This document shows positions 11,763 through 25,088 of a stretch of DNA of 64,000 bases, piece after piece; within the stretch, counting starts at the first letter, position 1; every line of letters starts with the position of its first letter. The position numbers were made by a program, and so were the translations under genes. The notes under the pieces are model-generated. The model was not told the DNA's origin. It worked only from the letters and a program-made list of their open reading frames with translations, and ran no database searches. The stretch is from Tetrahymena thermophila SB210. Lineage: Eukaryota; Ciliophora; Oligohymenophorea; Hymenostomatida; Tetrahymenidae. The stretch is from the NCBI RefSeq assembly GCF_000189635.1, contig NW_002476163.1, positions 496,001-560,000 of the forward strand. Reading direction: 5' to 3'.

Positions 11763-13805
11763 AATAACATGAATATGTCATACCAACTTGATAATGATAA
11801 TTATTGTTTTTTAATAATGTATATGTGATCAAAGATATTATTTCAAAGACAGAGAGTACCTTATCATAAATAAAATTCAATAAATAACATTAATAATTCT
11901 AAAATAAATAATAAATTAATTTAATAATTATCAGATAGATAACTTGGCTACCATCTGATAATTTCACAGCGAAATTGCTTTTACTTTTCTTTATCCTTTC
12001 TTCAATTAAGCAACTAACTTACTTACTTATTAACTGACTGGTTAACTCACTCACTAAGCACATAATTATTAATTAATTTTATTAAAAATTTTAAAATACT
12101 AACTAAGAAAGAAAAATAAATAGTTAAAGTCTCATGAGAGTCATACACCACTTAATAAAAAACACAACTATCTAAACTATCTAGTTTAAAAACATAAATA
12201 AATAAAACTTTTCAAAATAAAAAACAATTTATAAACAGAAAAAAAAACTAGAAAATTAATGTAGTGAACAAGGTGCCTTGCTGATACACATTTTAAATAA
12301 TATTCTTTTAATCATACAAAAAATTTTACATAAAATAAATTAAAAAATAAAAAAAACAAATAAGCATGAGTAATAAGCACTTCACACAAAGCAAGCTAAT
12401 ATTTAAAATGATAAAGTCTGCTCTTGTGATGAGCAGAGTTATTTGTATATTAATTAATTGAATGATTCGATTTATGAATAGAGAGATAATATTTATTAGT
12501 TAAGATCTCTCAAATAATTACCTTTATTTCTATACATTTTCAAAAACAACTAAAGTCTATTTATATATAATATACCTTTTTAATTTATTCTCCTTATTTT
12601 TAATTTAGCGACATATTTATCAAATTATAGAAATTAATTAAGATATATTATAAAATAATCTATCTATTTATCTATCAAATTAAATATTCCTGCCATTTAT
12701 CTTCTTCATTCATTCAATCAAACATTAAATTTTAATAAAATTTCATATTTTACTATTTAAATTTAATATTATGTTAATTAATTAATTAAACAATCAATTA
12801 ATTAGTTAATCTTTAAGAATGATGAAAAATCTATTAATTTTAAACATTTAAATTAGTTTTATATTAAATGGTCAATCGATGATAACTAATTCATTTTTAT
12901 TGCATGATAAGTTTTATTTTTTTCAATCTATGATAAGCAATTTATTTTTATTGCTTGATAAGTTTTATTAATCTTTATTAACTTATTAAAATTTAGTTCA
13001 TTTTTATGTACTGAAAAAATAAAATTTAATTAGCTTAAATTTATAAAATTAAAATCCATAAATTTTTTAGTGCTATTAATTAAGAGTGTATATACCTGTA
13101 ATTATCACACTTATTAACAGAAGAAAAAATAATTTAACCAAAATTTGAACTTAATTAAAAATTTATGAACAAAACATACCATTTTATACAGTTGAATCTT
13201 AAAAAATAAAAAATAAGGTAAGATCAATAAAATTTACATACAATATATCCCTAAAAAATAACTTTAACTTAAAGTAAGAAAAACCTAATTTAAAAATAAT
13301 TATTAGTTATGAAACTACTTAAAATTATATTTCATTTTTTTGAAATCTTAAATTTGATTTCACCTAACCTAGAGGGTTATTATAGTTATGCATCTAATTA
13401 ATTTGACGTAATAAGTAGTTTACAATTCTTGAAAAATTAAAGAAGTTTGTAAAATAAATAGTTTATTTAATGTCTTGCCTTATAAATAAACACAGAGAGA
13501 GAGAAAAATCTTAATTTATTACTTTTGTATAAAAAAAATACAAAATACATTAATTATTACATTTTCTAAAATAATAAAAATTAAAAATTCACTTCAAATC
13601 AGAAAAGCAATATTCTGAAAATAATAAATAAACATGAAAGTTTTATTTTAAAGAAAAAATAAATAAAATATTTTAATACTAAGATTGGTTTTCAAAGTAA
13701 TTTTTACTCAATCAATCAATAAATAAATAAATTAAAATTTAAAAAATAAATACACAATAATTTGAAAAATGTTAAATAAACAATGTAAATAGACTTAAAT
13801 ATCAT
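11763..13805. other. Two-kilobase gene-poor gap between convergent genes
   Basis: This lies between the 3' ends of a rightward and a leftward gene, so it should contain two 3' UTRs and no promoter. It is rich in TTAA/AATT runs (12774-12810) and short A tracts, and carries a 47-nt imperfect direct repeat (12872-12969). I found no long code-6 frame with protein-like composition and no RNA gene. Confidence 0.5.
12872..12969. repeat. 47-nt imperfect direct repeat, period 51
   Basis: The unit at 12872-12918 recurs at 12923-12969 with a handful of substitutions. Both copies start TCAATC and end ATAAGTTTTATT. Each copy also contains two internal ATGATAA/TTGATAA elements. Confidence 0.8.
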
Positions 13806-15777
<1,972 letters not shown>

Positions 15778-16618
15778 CTTACTAAAATTTTTAATTATGT
15801 TTTATTATTCAAAATTAATGATTAATATCCGAAAAAAAGATTATTTATTAATTAAAATTTTGATTTTATTAAATTAAAACAAACAAATCTTTTACTGATA
15901 TCTTTTTAAATAAATGATAAATAGGATTATTAAAATAATTTATATTATCTAATTCAAATAGATACTTTATTTAACATCAGTAGTAATGCTTTTTATTAAA
16001 ATAATTTTTTTCACTAATTTTATCAATTAAAAATAAATTTTATATTTTTGTAACTCTAAAACCTTTTAATTTCAAATTAATAAACCATAAATAATACAAT
16101 TTATTTTTTTAACTTGATTAAAATAATAAATATTACAAATTAGTTAGATTTTTTCTAATTTTATTTTTGAAAAATAAATTTAATTTTAGATTGTTTTAGT
16201 TTGTTATAGTGAATTAAATAAAAATATTACATAACTATTTAATTTTACTTACTCTAAATAAGATATTTTCAGCCATACAATATTTCTTGATATACCAAGT
16301 AATTTTTATAAAAACTGTCTGATAAGGCAAGCAGCAGAATAAAAAAAACTTGATGAACAGAAAAATAAATAAACAAAAAACAATACTTCTTTACCATCAA
16401 GTACAAAATTAAAGTCAAGGAAAAAAAAAAGAGCATGCCAATTGATTGATAATTAACACTATTTCAAATTTTAGTTTTGTAAACAAAGGAAAATCAAAAA
16501 AAATTACTTCTTTTTAACTCATACATACTAAATCTATATATATATTTATATACTTGTATTATTTTCATTTTTTATGAATGTTTTATTTAATTTCTTTTAT
16601 ATAAAATTTGTTTTGCCT
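15778..16618. other. Intergenic region between TyrRS and pseudo-protease A
   Basis: About 840 nt of AT-rich spacer containing the TyrRS promoter (right of 15777) and the 3' flank of the next leftward gene. From about 16240 onward it matches the 3' flank of the second pseudo-protease copy (about 18600-18970), including the elements CTGATAAGG and GCATG-CAATT, so it belongs to the duplicated block. Confidence 0.55.
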
Positions 16619-17776
16619 TCATTGCTATTTAACTTTTATCATCGGAGCTAGTCCCCTGAATTCACTTTCTTATAATTAAACTCCATTTTAAACATATTTG
16701 TAATACATCATCTATTAGAATAAAATTTTACCAACTCTAACAACATTGTAAAATTAATTATTTTCATCAATTATATCGACAAAAGAAATTCTTGGAGTAA
16801 ATTATCCTTTTTGATTTTTGGTGTTAAAAGCTTAAGCATCAAAGTTAACATTTAAATATTTAGAAATAGCATCTGGGTCATCAAGCTAAAATTAAATTTA
16901 AAAGCTTGGAGCTGTTTTCAAACTAGACCATATGCCTGGCTAGCTAGGTAGGAACTGAGAAATGTCAGCAACCTTTCTTTAAGTTAAAAGTATATTACTC
17001 ATTTAACCAAATAATTTAAGAGGTAAAATTATTCCATCTATAGTTGGGTCTAATAAAATTTGAGCATCTTTCAAAATATTTTATTCGTTAAAATATAAAT
17101 CAGCAAGAACTAAATCATCAGCTATCTTATAAGGGAGATTTCTCATTACCGATACTGACTTGAGATTATAAAATTCCTAAGTTAATAAGCTTTGATTATA
17201 TCCTCCTATAGTTAAGTTATATGAATTAGCTGCATAATAAAGTGAGTAAGAGAAATTTTCAATCTTGGCTTAGTTATAAAGAGAACTCCAAAAAGAACTT
17301 TAGACAACACGAGTTAATGCTAAACCAATTCCTTGGTATTAGTATGTTTGATTATACTATAATTAGCTTATCCACTTTACATACATTCCGTATGATAAGT
17401 AAAACTCAATGCTATCTAAAATAAGATTCATGTCAATGATTGACCCTCTAGCCTTGAAATTTTAGTCAACAACTCCTTCAGTTGAGGTGTGTTCACTACA
17501 ATATTCTTCTTTATTACAAATAAATGGTTTTCCATTTTTAGTACCATATATTTGACAATTAACACAGTCTGGTGAAGTGAAATATGTTTCCGACGAAAAC
17601 AAAGTCATTTGCATTTAAACTTATCCAAGTATATTTAGCGTAGCGTTAGTTTTAAAGTTGTCATCTAGCTTAAAAGTAATTAGATTCTATGATGAATTGG
17701 GATATTAAGTCAATAATAGATTACTTTTACAAAAAATTATAGCTAAAATCAGACTAAAAATAATAATTTTTTTCAT
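16619..17776 (-). CDS. Secreted pepsin-like (A1 fold) protein lacking catalytic DTG motifs, copy A, 385 aa
   Basis: A single 1,158-nt exon, 386 codons with TGA. Residues 1-17 (MKKIIIFSLILAIIFC) are a signal peptide, so the product enters the secretory route. A pepsin/cathepsin-D fold is suggested by ordered landmarks: the NATLNILGQVQMQM strand where A1 enzymes have their first hairpin, an SPDCVNC pair, YQGIGLALT at the GIxGLG position, NLTIGGYNQSLL at the IGGxD position, and LLDPTIDGIILP where the second DTG/DSG should be. The first active-site triad is replaced (TLFSSETYF in place of FDTGSS). At the second site the Asp remains but is followed by Pro-Thr instead of Thr/Ser-Gly. Proteolysis by the usual two-aspartate mechanism is therefore unlikely; a binding or structural role is inferred. 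The neighbour copy at 18970-20127 is the same length. Confidence 0.85.
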
Positions 17777-18969
17777 TTTTTTAAATCTGTATTTTTATGA
17801 CTAAATTATTTTTTTTGATAAATGTATCAATTAATTAATTTTCTTCTTTTAATTTAGAAAACCCAAATAGATAACTATATAAACAAATTTCTTTTATTAA
17901 ATAGATTCATATATCTATAAAGATTTATAGATTTTTTATCATAAAATGATACATTTTAAAATTTACAAATTTAATAATACTTATTTTGACGAATTGGTGA
18001 TTAATTTAGAATTAAAAATTTATTAAATTGATAAAATTAATATTATTTCATAATTAAAAAAGCAAATTAATTCAAATAATAAGTATTGCTTTTCCTTGAT
18101 TATTTAATAATAAAAAAAACAAGAAACTTCACATTTAATTAAATTTATCTATTTCTATTTCAAGTTAATTAATCAAATTAAAATTACTTCAATTGAAAGC
18201 AAATACAATGAATTTAAAAATAAAATATCAATAAAATTATAGATTTCATAATTTATTTATATATAAATTAATTAATACTTTATTAAATAAAATAAAAAAA
18301 GGAAAAAAAAACAGTAAACAATTATGATCAAATTTATAGATTATTTTTTATATTATAAAATTAAAATTAAAAATATTCATTTAGAATTTAAGAGTAAACA
18401 AATAAACATATTAAAATAAATTAAAAACAATAAATTAATTAATTAATTAATTTTTTTATAAGTAGCTTCTTAGCTACAGAAAAATAAGCCACTAATAGCA
18501 AAAATACGGTTAACAGGTTAAGCTTTTTGTGACATTATAAAATCTATACTTATAATAAATTTTAAAATGTTTTTTATTGATAATGAGTATAATATACTGA
18601 TTGGTCTATTGACATAAAATTAGGTGCAACTCTGATTGTCTATTAATGGATACAAATTAATTTTTGTTAAATTTTCTGATAAGGTAATCAGACAAATAAA
18701 AAGAAATCTGATGATCTAAATAAATAAAAAATTAAAAATTAATCCTCTTTATTTTTAAGTATAAAACTAAATTAAATAAAATAAAAAGTGCATGGCAATT
18801 TATTGAGAATTAACATTTTTTTCAATTTTTTTTGTTAACTACAGAAAAACAAAAAAATTAATGTTTCCTATTTAAAAAATTCATTAATTACAAATTTATA
18901 TTTATTTGTATTATTTTTTATTTTATCAATGCTTTTTTTAATTAATTTTATATGAATTTAGTTTTTTTT
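17777..18969. other. Spacer between the two pseudo-protease copies
   Basis: About 1.2 kb. The first ~130 nt (promoter side of copy A) match the upstream flank of copy B near 20150-20250, including TTTTAATTTAGAAAA-CCAAATAGATA. The last ~370 nt match the 3' flank of copy A. The middle is unique AT-rich DNA with a TTAA run near 18430-18450. No gene is seen. Confidence 0.55.
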
Positions 18970-20127
18970 TCATTTTTATTGAATTTTAATCATCGGAGCT
19001 AATCCTCTGAACTCAGTTTTTTATGTTTAATCTTCAATTTGTATGAACTTGAAATACATCATCTATTAGAATAAAATTTTACCAACTCTAACAACATTGT
19101 AAAACTAATTATTTTCATCTATTATATTGACAAAAGAAATTCTTGGTGTAAATTATCCTCTTTGATTTTTGGTGTTAAATGTTAGAGCATCAAAGTTGAC
19201 TTTTAGATATTTAGAATAAGCATCGGGGTCATCAAGCTTGAATTAAATTTAAAAGCTTGGAACTGCATTCAAACTTGACCATATGCCTGGTTATTCGGGT
19301 AGGAACGCAGAAATATCAGGAACTTTTCTTTAAGTTAATAGTATATTATTCATTTAATCAAATAATTTACGAGGTAAAATTATTCCATCAATAGTTGGGT
19401 CTAATAAAACTTGAGCATCTTTCAAAATATTTTATTCGTTAAAATATAAATCAGCAAAAACTAAATCATCAGCTATCCTATAAGGGTCACTTCTTCTTTC
19501 AGATACAGACTTGAGATTATAAAATTCCTAAGCTAATAAGCTTTGATTATATCCTCCTACAATTAAATTATATGAATCAACTTCATAATAAAGTGAGTAA
19601 GAAAAATTCTCAATCTTGGCTTAGTTATAAAGAGAGCGCAAAAAAGTACTTTAGACACAGTTAGTTAATGCTAAACCTATTCCTTGATATTGGTATGTTT
19701 TACCCTACTATTATTAACTTATCCACTTTACATAGATTCCCCTTGATAAATAAAACTCAATGCTATCTAATATAAGATTCATGTCAATTACTGATCCATT
19801 AGCCTTGAAGTATTAGTCAACATCTCCTATTGCTTATAAATGTTCAACACAGTATTCTTCTTTATTACAAATAAATGGTCTATCTTCTTTAGTACCATAT
19901 ATTTGACAATTAACACAGTCAGGTGAAGTGAAATATGTTTCCTACGAAAACAAATTCATTTGCATTTAAACTTATCCAAGTTAACTTAGCGTAGCGTTAG
20001 TTTTAAAGTTGTCATTTAGCTTAAAAGTAATTAGGTTCTTAGAAGGATTAGGATATTCTGTTTTTAATAGATTACATTTACAGAAAATAATAGCTAAAAT
20101 CAGGCAGAAAATAATAATTTTTTTCAT
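18970..20127 (-). CDS. Secreted pepsin-like (A1 fold) protein lacking catalytic DTG motifs, copy B, 385 aa
   Basis: A paralogue of the gene at 16619-17776, same strand and same 386-codon length. The signal peptide is MKKIIIFCLILAIIFC. Fold landmarks are retained: SPDCVNCQ, YQGIGLALT, NLIVGGYNQSLL and RVGKILFQQMMYFKF near the C-terminus. The same active-site losses are present (NLFSQETYF; LLDPTIDGIILP). Substitutions relative to copy A are scattered single residues, for example QAIGDVDQYF against STEGVVDQNF and SERRSDPYRIA against SVMRNLPYKIA. No frameshift or stop has accumulated, so both copies look maintained. It starts about 760 nt downstream of the end of the histidine-kinase-like gene. 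Confidence 0.85.
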
Positions 20128-20888
20128 TTTTTTAAATCTATATTTTTTTTATTAAATTATTATTTTTTAATTTGTTCTTTTAATTTAGAAAATCCAAATA
20201 GATATATATATTTAAACAAACAAATTTCTTTTATTTAATAGATTCTGATTATAAAAATCTTTATTACTTTTTTAAAAAAAAAAATGTATTTTAAAATGTA
20301 TATATTTAATAACAGATCTCCGAGTTTCTGATTTAATTTACAAGAATCACATCTAAATAAAAAGATAACATTTACATTATTTCAGTATTAAAAAATAAAT
20401 TAATCCAAATAATCAGTAAATTATATATTTTATTATTTTATAAAAAATGATATAAACTTAAAACTATAATTACATTTTTATTTTACAAAGTATAAATTTA
20501 ATAAGGCAAATATTATAATGATAAATAATTTTTATTAAAATTAAATTAAAAATCAAATTTTAAGTTTTCAGTGTAAAAAAATATTTTAAAGTAAATAAAT
20601 ACTCTCTAATATTTTCAAAAATAATTATTCTTAGCTAAATAAGAAGGTTTTTCAGCTCATATAGATTTGAATAAAAAATGATATAAATTCTTAATTATTT
20701 AAAAGAATAAGCTTTAAAATTTAACAAAAATTCCTAAAATAAATAAATAAAATATATTCTACAAAATTTTAATTTATTTTGAAAAGCATGTTTAATATAG
20801 ATAGATCTGATTAAAGTATATTTAGATAAAATTTTAATATTTTTATCTTCATATTCTATTACATTTTAATAAATATAAATATATTTTA
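20128..20888. other. Spacer between pseudo-protease B and the HK-like gene
   Basis: About 760 nt of AT-rich DNA holding the promoter of copy B and the 3' UTR of the HK-like gene. The frame after the HK-like stop stays largely free of TGA for several hundred nt, but the composition is not protein-like. Confidence 0.45.
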
Positions 20889-23800
20889 TCATATTTTTTT
20901 TTACATTGTTTAAAATTTGAGAGTTTTTATCTTTGCTTAGTGATTGAAGCTTGCAGTGATTTATGATTATTCAAAATTTACTTATAAATTAGATTGTTAC
21001 TGCTCACTTATATCTTAAATATCTGAGTTAAATGAACTTAATTCATTATCTTTTTGATTTTCAGTTTTATTTTTTAAGTTACTATCCGCCTCATTGGTAC
21101 CACTTTTAATATCATTTTTTTTGTAGGCATCATCTAATTCCACAATCTCTTTATTTGGATATTCATCAATTGAATTGACATTTATTGTTATGTCTTCGTT
21201 TTAAATAATATTTTAATCAGCTTTTTTGAAATTATTAAGCTTTTAATATTCTGTGGGTGAGTAATAAACTGTTTCAAATATTTATTTTGCATCACTTTAT
21301 TAGTTATTTATAGATTGATTAGGATCGTTATTTATATGAGTTGAATTCTTCTTGTACCTTTAAAATAGACTAGTTTGTTTTTTCCTTTGATAATTTACAT
21401 CTAAAAATATGTCAAGGCTAACTGTAAATTTTTGATCTTTTACCTCACATTTTAATTTATCAGGTTAACCGATGGATTTAAGTAAAAATTTTGAGAGCTT
21501 TAAGCCATAGCTTTCTCCTTTTTTCCTTGCTAAAAATGCTATGTGTATGCTATTATTACTGCTATTTCCATTTTCTGCTTACTAGTCAGAACCTTGTTAA
21601 AAATTTTATGAAAACTAATTTAATGTGTCTAAGTTGACGCTAGGGAGAAGATTTTTAGAGTCTTATAAAAGTTAATTTTATAGAAAGAAAGCAATCTGGT
21701 TTTCTTCATCTTGATGAATCTCATTTATAATTTATATGTTTGCACAATTTTAGTTATCAGAGATAGTGATCTGGATTGAAGATTGGTATTTGCAATATAA
21801 AAAAGCATTATGCAAGACATTATATAGAATTATATGTACCTTTTTTGAATTCTGAGTAATTTATATGCTCTAAACTTTTATTTATTTTATGATTTTTATT
21901 TATTTTTCTATTATCAATACCTCAAATATAGAAATTATTTTTGTTATAACCTTATCTAAATCAATCTGCTCTGCAGCTTGTCTTTGATTTATAAGGACAT
22001 TCTAACCAAATTCTAAATCATATAAAGCATTCCAATTCTAATAATCATACATCAGCCTGTGATTATTGTAATTAACCCTAAAAATTAAATTTTTGATTCT
22101 GTTATTTTAAAAGTTAACGGATTTCGGAGATTAAATATTTAAAGGTATACTAAGTGTATTATTTTAATTTAAAAATAGATTGTTTCCAGCTTTTGGAGAA
22201 AAATTATTATTAATAACAGGAGTTGACTCAATGTTATTTACAAAGTTTTATATTTAATTATAAAATGGCTGAATGTTATTCATGCTTTCTTGTGTTAAGT
22301 TGAAATAATCAAAGTTCATGCTTCCTTATTGATAATTATTGTCTTAGGTTTGAAAAAATTACTATTATTTTGTTTCTTTAAGAGGGGAACATAAAATACT
22401 ATATTAAGACCCTTTTAAGTTATTTAAAATATTTTCTGCATTTTCCTCTAGCGTATTATTTATCTATTTATGAGAAATATTGTTATTAAAGCTTTAATTA
22501 TTTCCTATATCGCTAATTTGTAAATTCTTTTAGAATGGCTTCACATGCTTTTGTTCTGCTTATGGTAAATTTAAGGTTTTTTTTGTTTATGCCTGTCTTC
22601 CAAAATGCTATTATTAGCAATTTTGCTAATTATTTATTAAATTTGTTTAAATATATGAGTTTGATGGAGATATAATAGAGTGAGCAAACACTGATAAAAA
22701 ATCAGAGTACAGACATTTCCAGTCTTTGATTTGTGAAATTAAGCTTTTTTCAAATGAAGAGCAGAAATTAGAAAAAAAGTTTTAATACTTTTAGTTCTTA
22801 TTTTTTAAAGTGTAATAGTCTCTTTTGTATGGTTCTGGATTTATACAGAATATTGCATATTTATCTTATCCCATCATAGTGTAGGTTGAAATTTACAAAT
22901 TTAAGTACATACTATTATAGAATCCGTTAAATTACTTGACTTCAGCTATGACAGAATGAGTGTTAATATTATTTTTGGCTGTCACATCAGTTTCCTTATC
23001 CGCAAAGCCGCTAATTAAATTACTTTTCCCATTTGAATTGTTTCTCTTTTTAAATCTTTAAGATAGGTCTCTTGGATATGCTGGTTGCATTTTCATCATT
23101 TAGAATTTGCATTGCATCAAAAGAGACATCTCATTTTCTTACTTTTTTTTCTAATTATTAAGCTACTCTTTTGAGTGAGTTTATTTATTTGAAAGATCAC
23201 TCCTATTAAAAAAACTCTATTCTGAATCAATTTCAAATTGCTTTAAAAAATTATCCAGTGAATTTTAATTTGATTCCAAATGTAGAAGTTACTAGGCCTT
23301 AGCATTCATAGAAATAAGCTCAAATTTCATTTAAGAATCATCAAATTTGGTTGCTAATATTCCTACAGGAGTATGGGCAATAATCTAATCTCCAACATAA
23401 TTATTTTACTTACTGCAAGTATACAACCTAACTCTATGCTTTTCCTATAAATACTCTTTGCAACTGCTGATAAAAATGAAGAATGCTGTAAAAGTAAAGA
23501 AAAACATATCTTAGTATTTATTTTCCTCAGTTGTAAATTGGTAAATAGTTATTGAAAAAATTGTATAGAGATTCATGATAATTTTATTCATAAAGCTAAA
23601 TCCAATGATAACATTAAACATACTGCCTCCTATTACCATGCCATCAAACAAATTATTGTTATTTCCCATCTCTTTTATGAATATTTTAGCAAGATATAAA
23701 ATCACTTAAACATATACAATTTCGTAAACCTATTAAATTTGCTTGAGCTAATTGGTAAAGTAAAAGTATGAAATAAAAATTATGATGTTGAGGATTAGTA

Positions 23801-24017
23801 GAAGAGCTAAAATTATTAAGCCTATCAAATTTTCCTTTTCATTAACTTTATATTTAGAGCCTATGTATCCAAGAAGTACTAAATTTACTAATAAATTAAA
23901 AACTCCATTAATTTATATTTACTTATTTATGTGTTTTTTATTTTGTTCCTCATATCCATTGCTCAGAGTCTATTCTCCTATAGATAATGATAGAGGTATA
24001 ACAAGATCTCTCTACAT
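20889..24017 (-). CDS. Multi-pass membrane protein with PAS-like region and degenerate histidine-kinase module, 1,042 aa
   Basis: One uninterrupted frame of 1,043 codons. The start at 24017 gives MQRDLVIPLSLSIGEQTLSN. Hydrophobic segments lie at about residues 38-53, 63-86, 100-112, 128-160 and 172-187. A PAS-like segment follows (IIAHTPVGILATKFDD near 216, ending around QDKYAIFCINPE near 355). An H-box-like helix, SVFAHSIISPSNS, sits near 440. After about 150-190 Asn/Gln/Ser-rich residues a second helix appears (LMYDYQNWNALYDLEF), then a GHKL-ATPase-like block: DLDKVITKIISIF, the N-box IILYNVLHNAFLYC (near 734) and YGLKLSKFLLKSIG (near 837). The G1 DxGxG box is not recognisable (ISDNQNCANIQI). 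A cytoplasmic C-terminal tail is acidic. It resembles hybrid sensor kinases that have probably lost catalysis. ATP binding and signalling role are inference. Confidence 0.72.
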
Positions 24018-25088
24018 TCTTTTAGATTTTAATATTTGTTTTAAGAAAATTATAAAATATATTTATTGCTTGCTTGTTCTTAATATTATCTACTATTAAA
24101 TAATAATGTTTCCTATTTATAAAATGCAAATTTTAATTATTAAATTGCTCTATTTTTCAATAATTTATTTATTTCTTTACAGTTTAATTTAAAAGTTTGA
24201 TTGGTAGCTATTATAAATATGGTAATAACAAGAATAATAATCGACTCACCCTTCATATAGTTAAAAGTTCTCATTTTAAACGTTTAATTTAAAGTTTATG
24301 AATGTGCTAAAAAAAGTTATTGAAAAATTAAATTTCATTTCTTATAACTAATAAATATTAGAATGAATGCATTTTTATCATCTAATATACTAAGTAAAAT
24401 GCATTGTTTTAAAAAAAATGTATGTAAAAATATAATTTTTATAAAACAATATTACTAGATTAAATTAATTAATTAATTGAAAGAAATAAAGCATCCTTTT
24501 TCTTAATTTGGGTATTTTCTGAAAAACAAGAGCTTTAAGAAAACTTTTTGATGCAATTGATTGTTTTAATATATTAAAAATATTTAGAAAATGTTAATTT
24601 TGTTAAAGCATTCAAACTTTAATTGAAATTATTTTTAGGTTTTGTTATTTTTGATAAAATTATTATTTGCTTTTAAATTTGTGGGAACAAAATAATACTT
24701 ACAATTATACTTATCAATAAGTCCTTATTATCAATTCAAATACTTATTAAATAAAAAAATTTCAGGTTATTTATTCTAATAAATTCCTTAAATTAATCAC
24801 ATTTTCATTGTCTTACAAATTTGATAAGTTAAATAATTAGCAAATGGTTGGTGAATATTGGACAAATTAATCAATATATCTATTGAGTTTTTATCAATCA
24901 ATAAGTGTTATTTTAATAAATATTAACAAGTATTAATTATCCTAATAAAAGCTAAAATATAATAAATTAGGAATCAATAAAATAAGTCTTTTAAAATTAA
25001 CACTTATTTATTCCAAAAAAGCTGAATTGAAAATAAATCAAATACAGATATTTATTTTTATAGATAGACTTAGGTTATAAATAATATC
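24018..25088. promoter_or_regulatory. Divergent intergenic region between HK-like and kinesin-8 genes
   Basis: About 1.07 kb separate two divergent start codons. The minus strand at about 24275-24018 contains an ORF with a hydrophobic start, but in a different frame from the HK-like gene and without a supporting splice site that I could find. The rest is AT-rich with TAATTAAT runs near 24460-24480. No defined promoter motif is visible. Confidence 0.4.

Larger units (their letters stand above)
16240..20260. repeat. Tandem segmental duplication carrying a gene plus both flanks
   Basis: Two direct copies, about 16240-17910 and 18600-20260, each carrying one pseudo-protease gene with its 5' and 3' flanks. 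Flank matches are interrupted by small indels, while the coding parts keep identical length. Outer boundaries are approximate. Confidence 0.8.

Noticed and set aside
23782..24099. 105-aa plus-strand hydrophobic ORF
   Set aside because: Antisense to the membrane-spanning N-terminus of the HK-like protein, which explains its hydrophobicity.
24018..24277. Possible upstream exon of the HK-like gene (hydrophobic start on the minus strand)
   Set aside because: It is in a different frame from the main ORF and I found no matching splice pair; the ATG at 24017 gives a complete frame.
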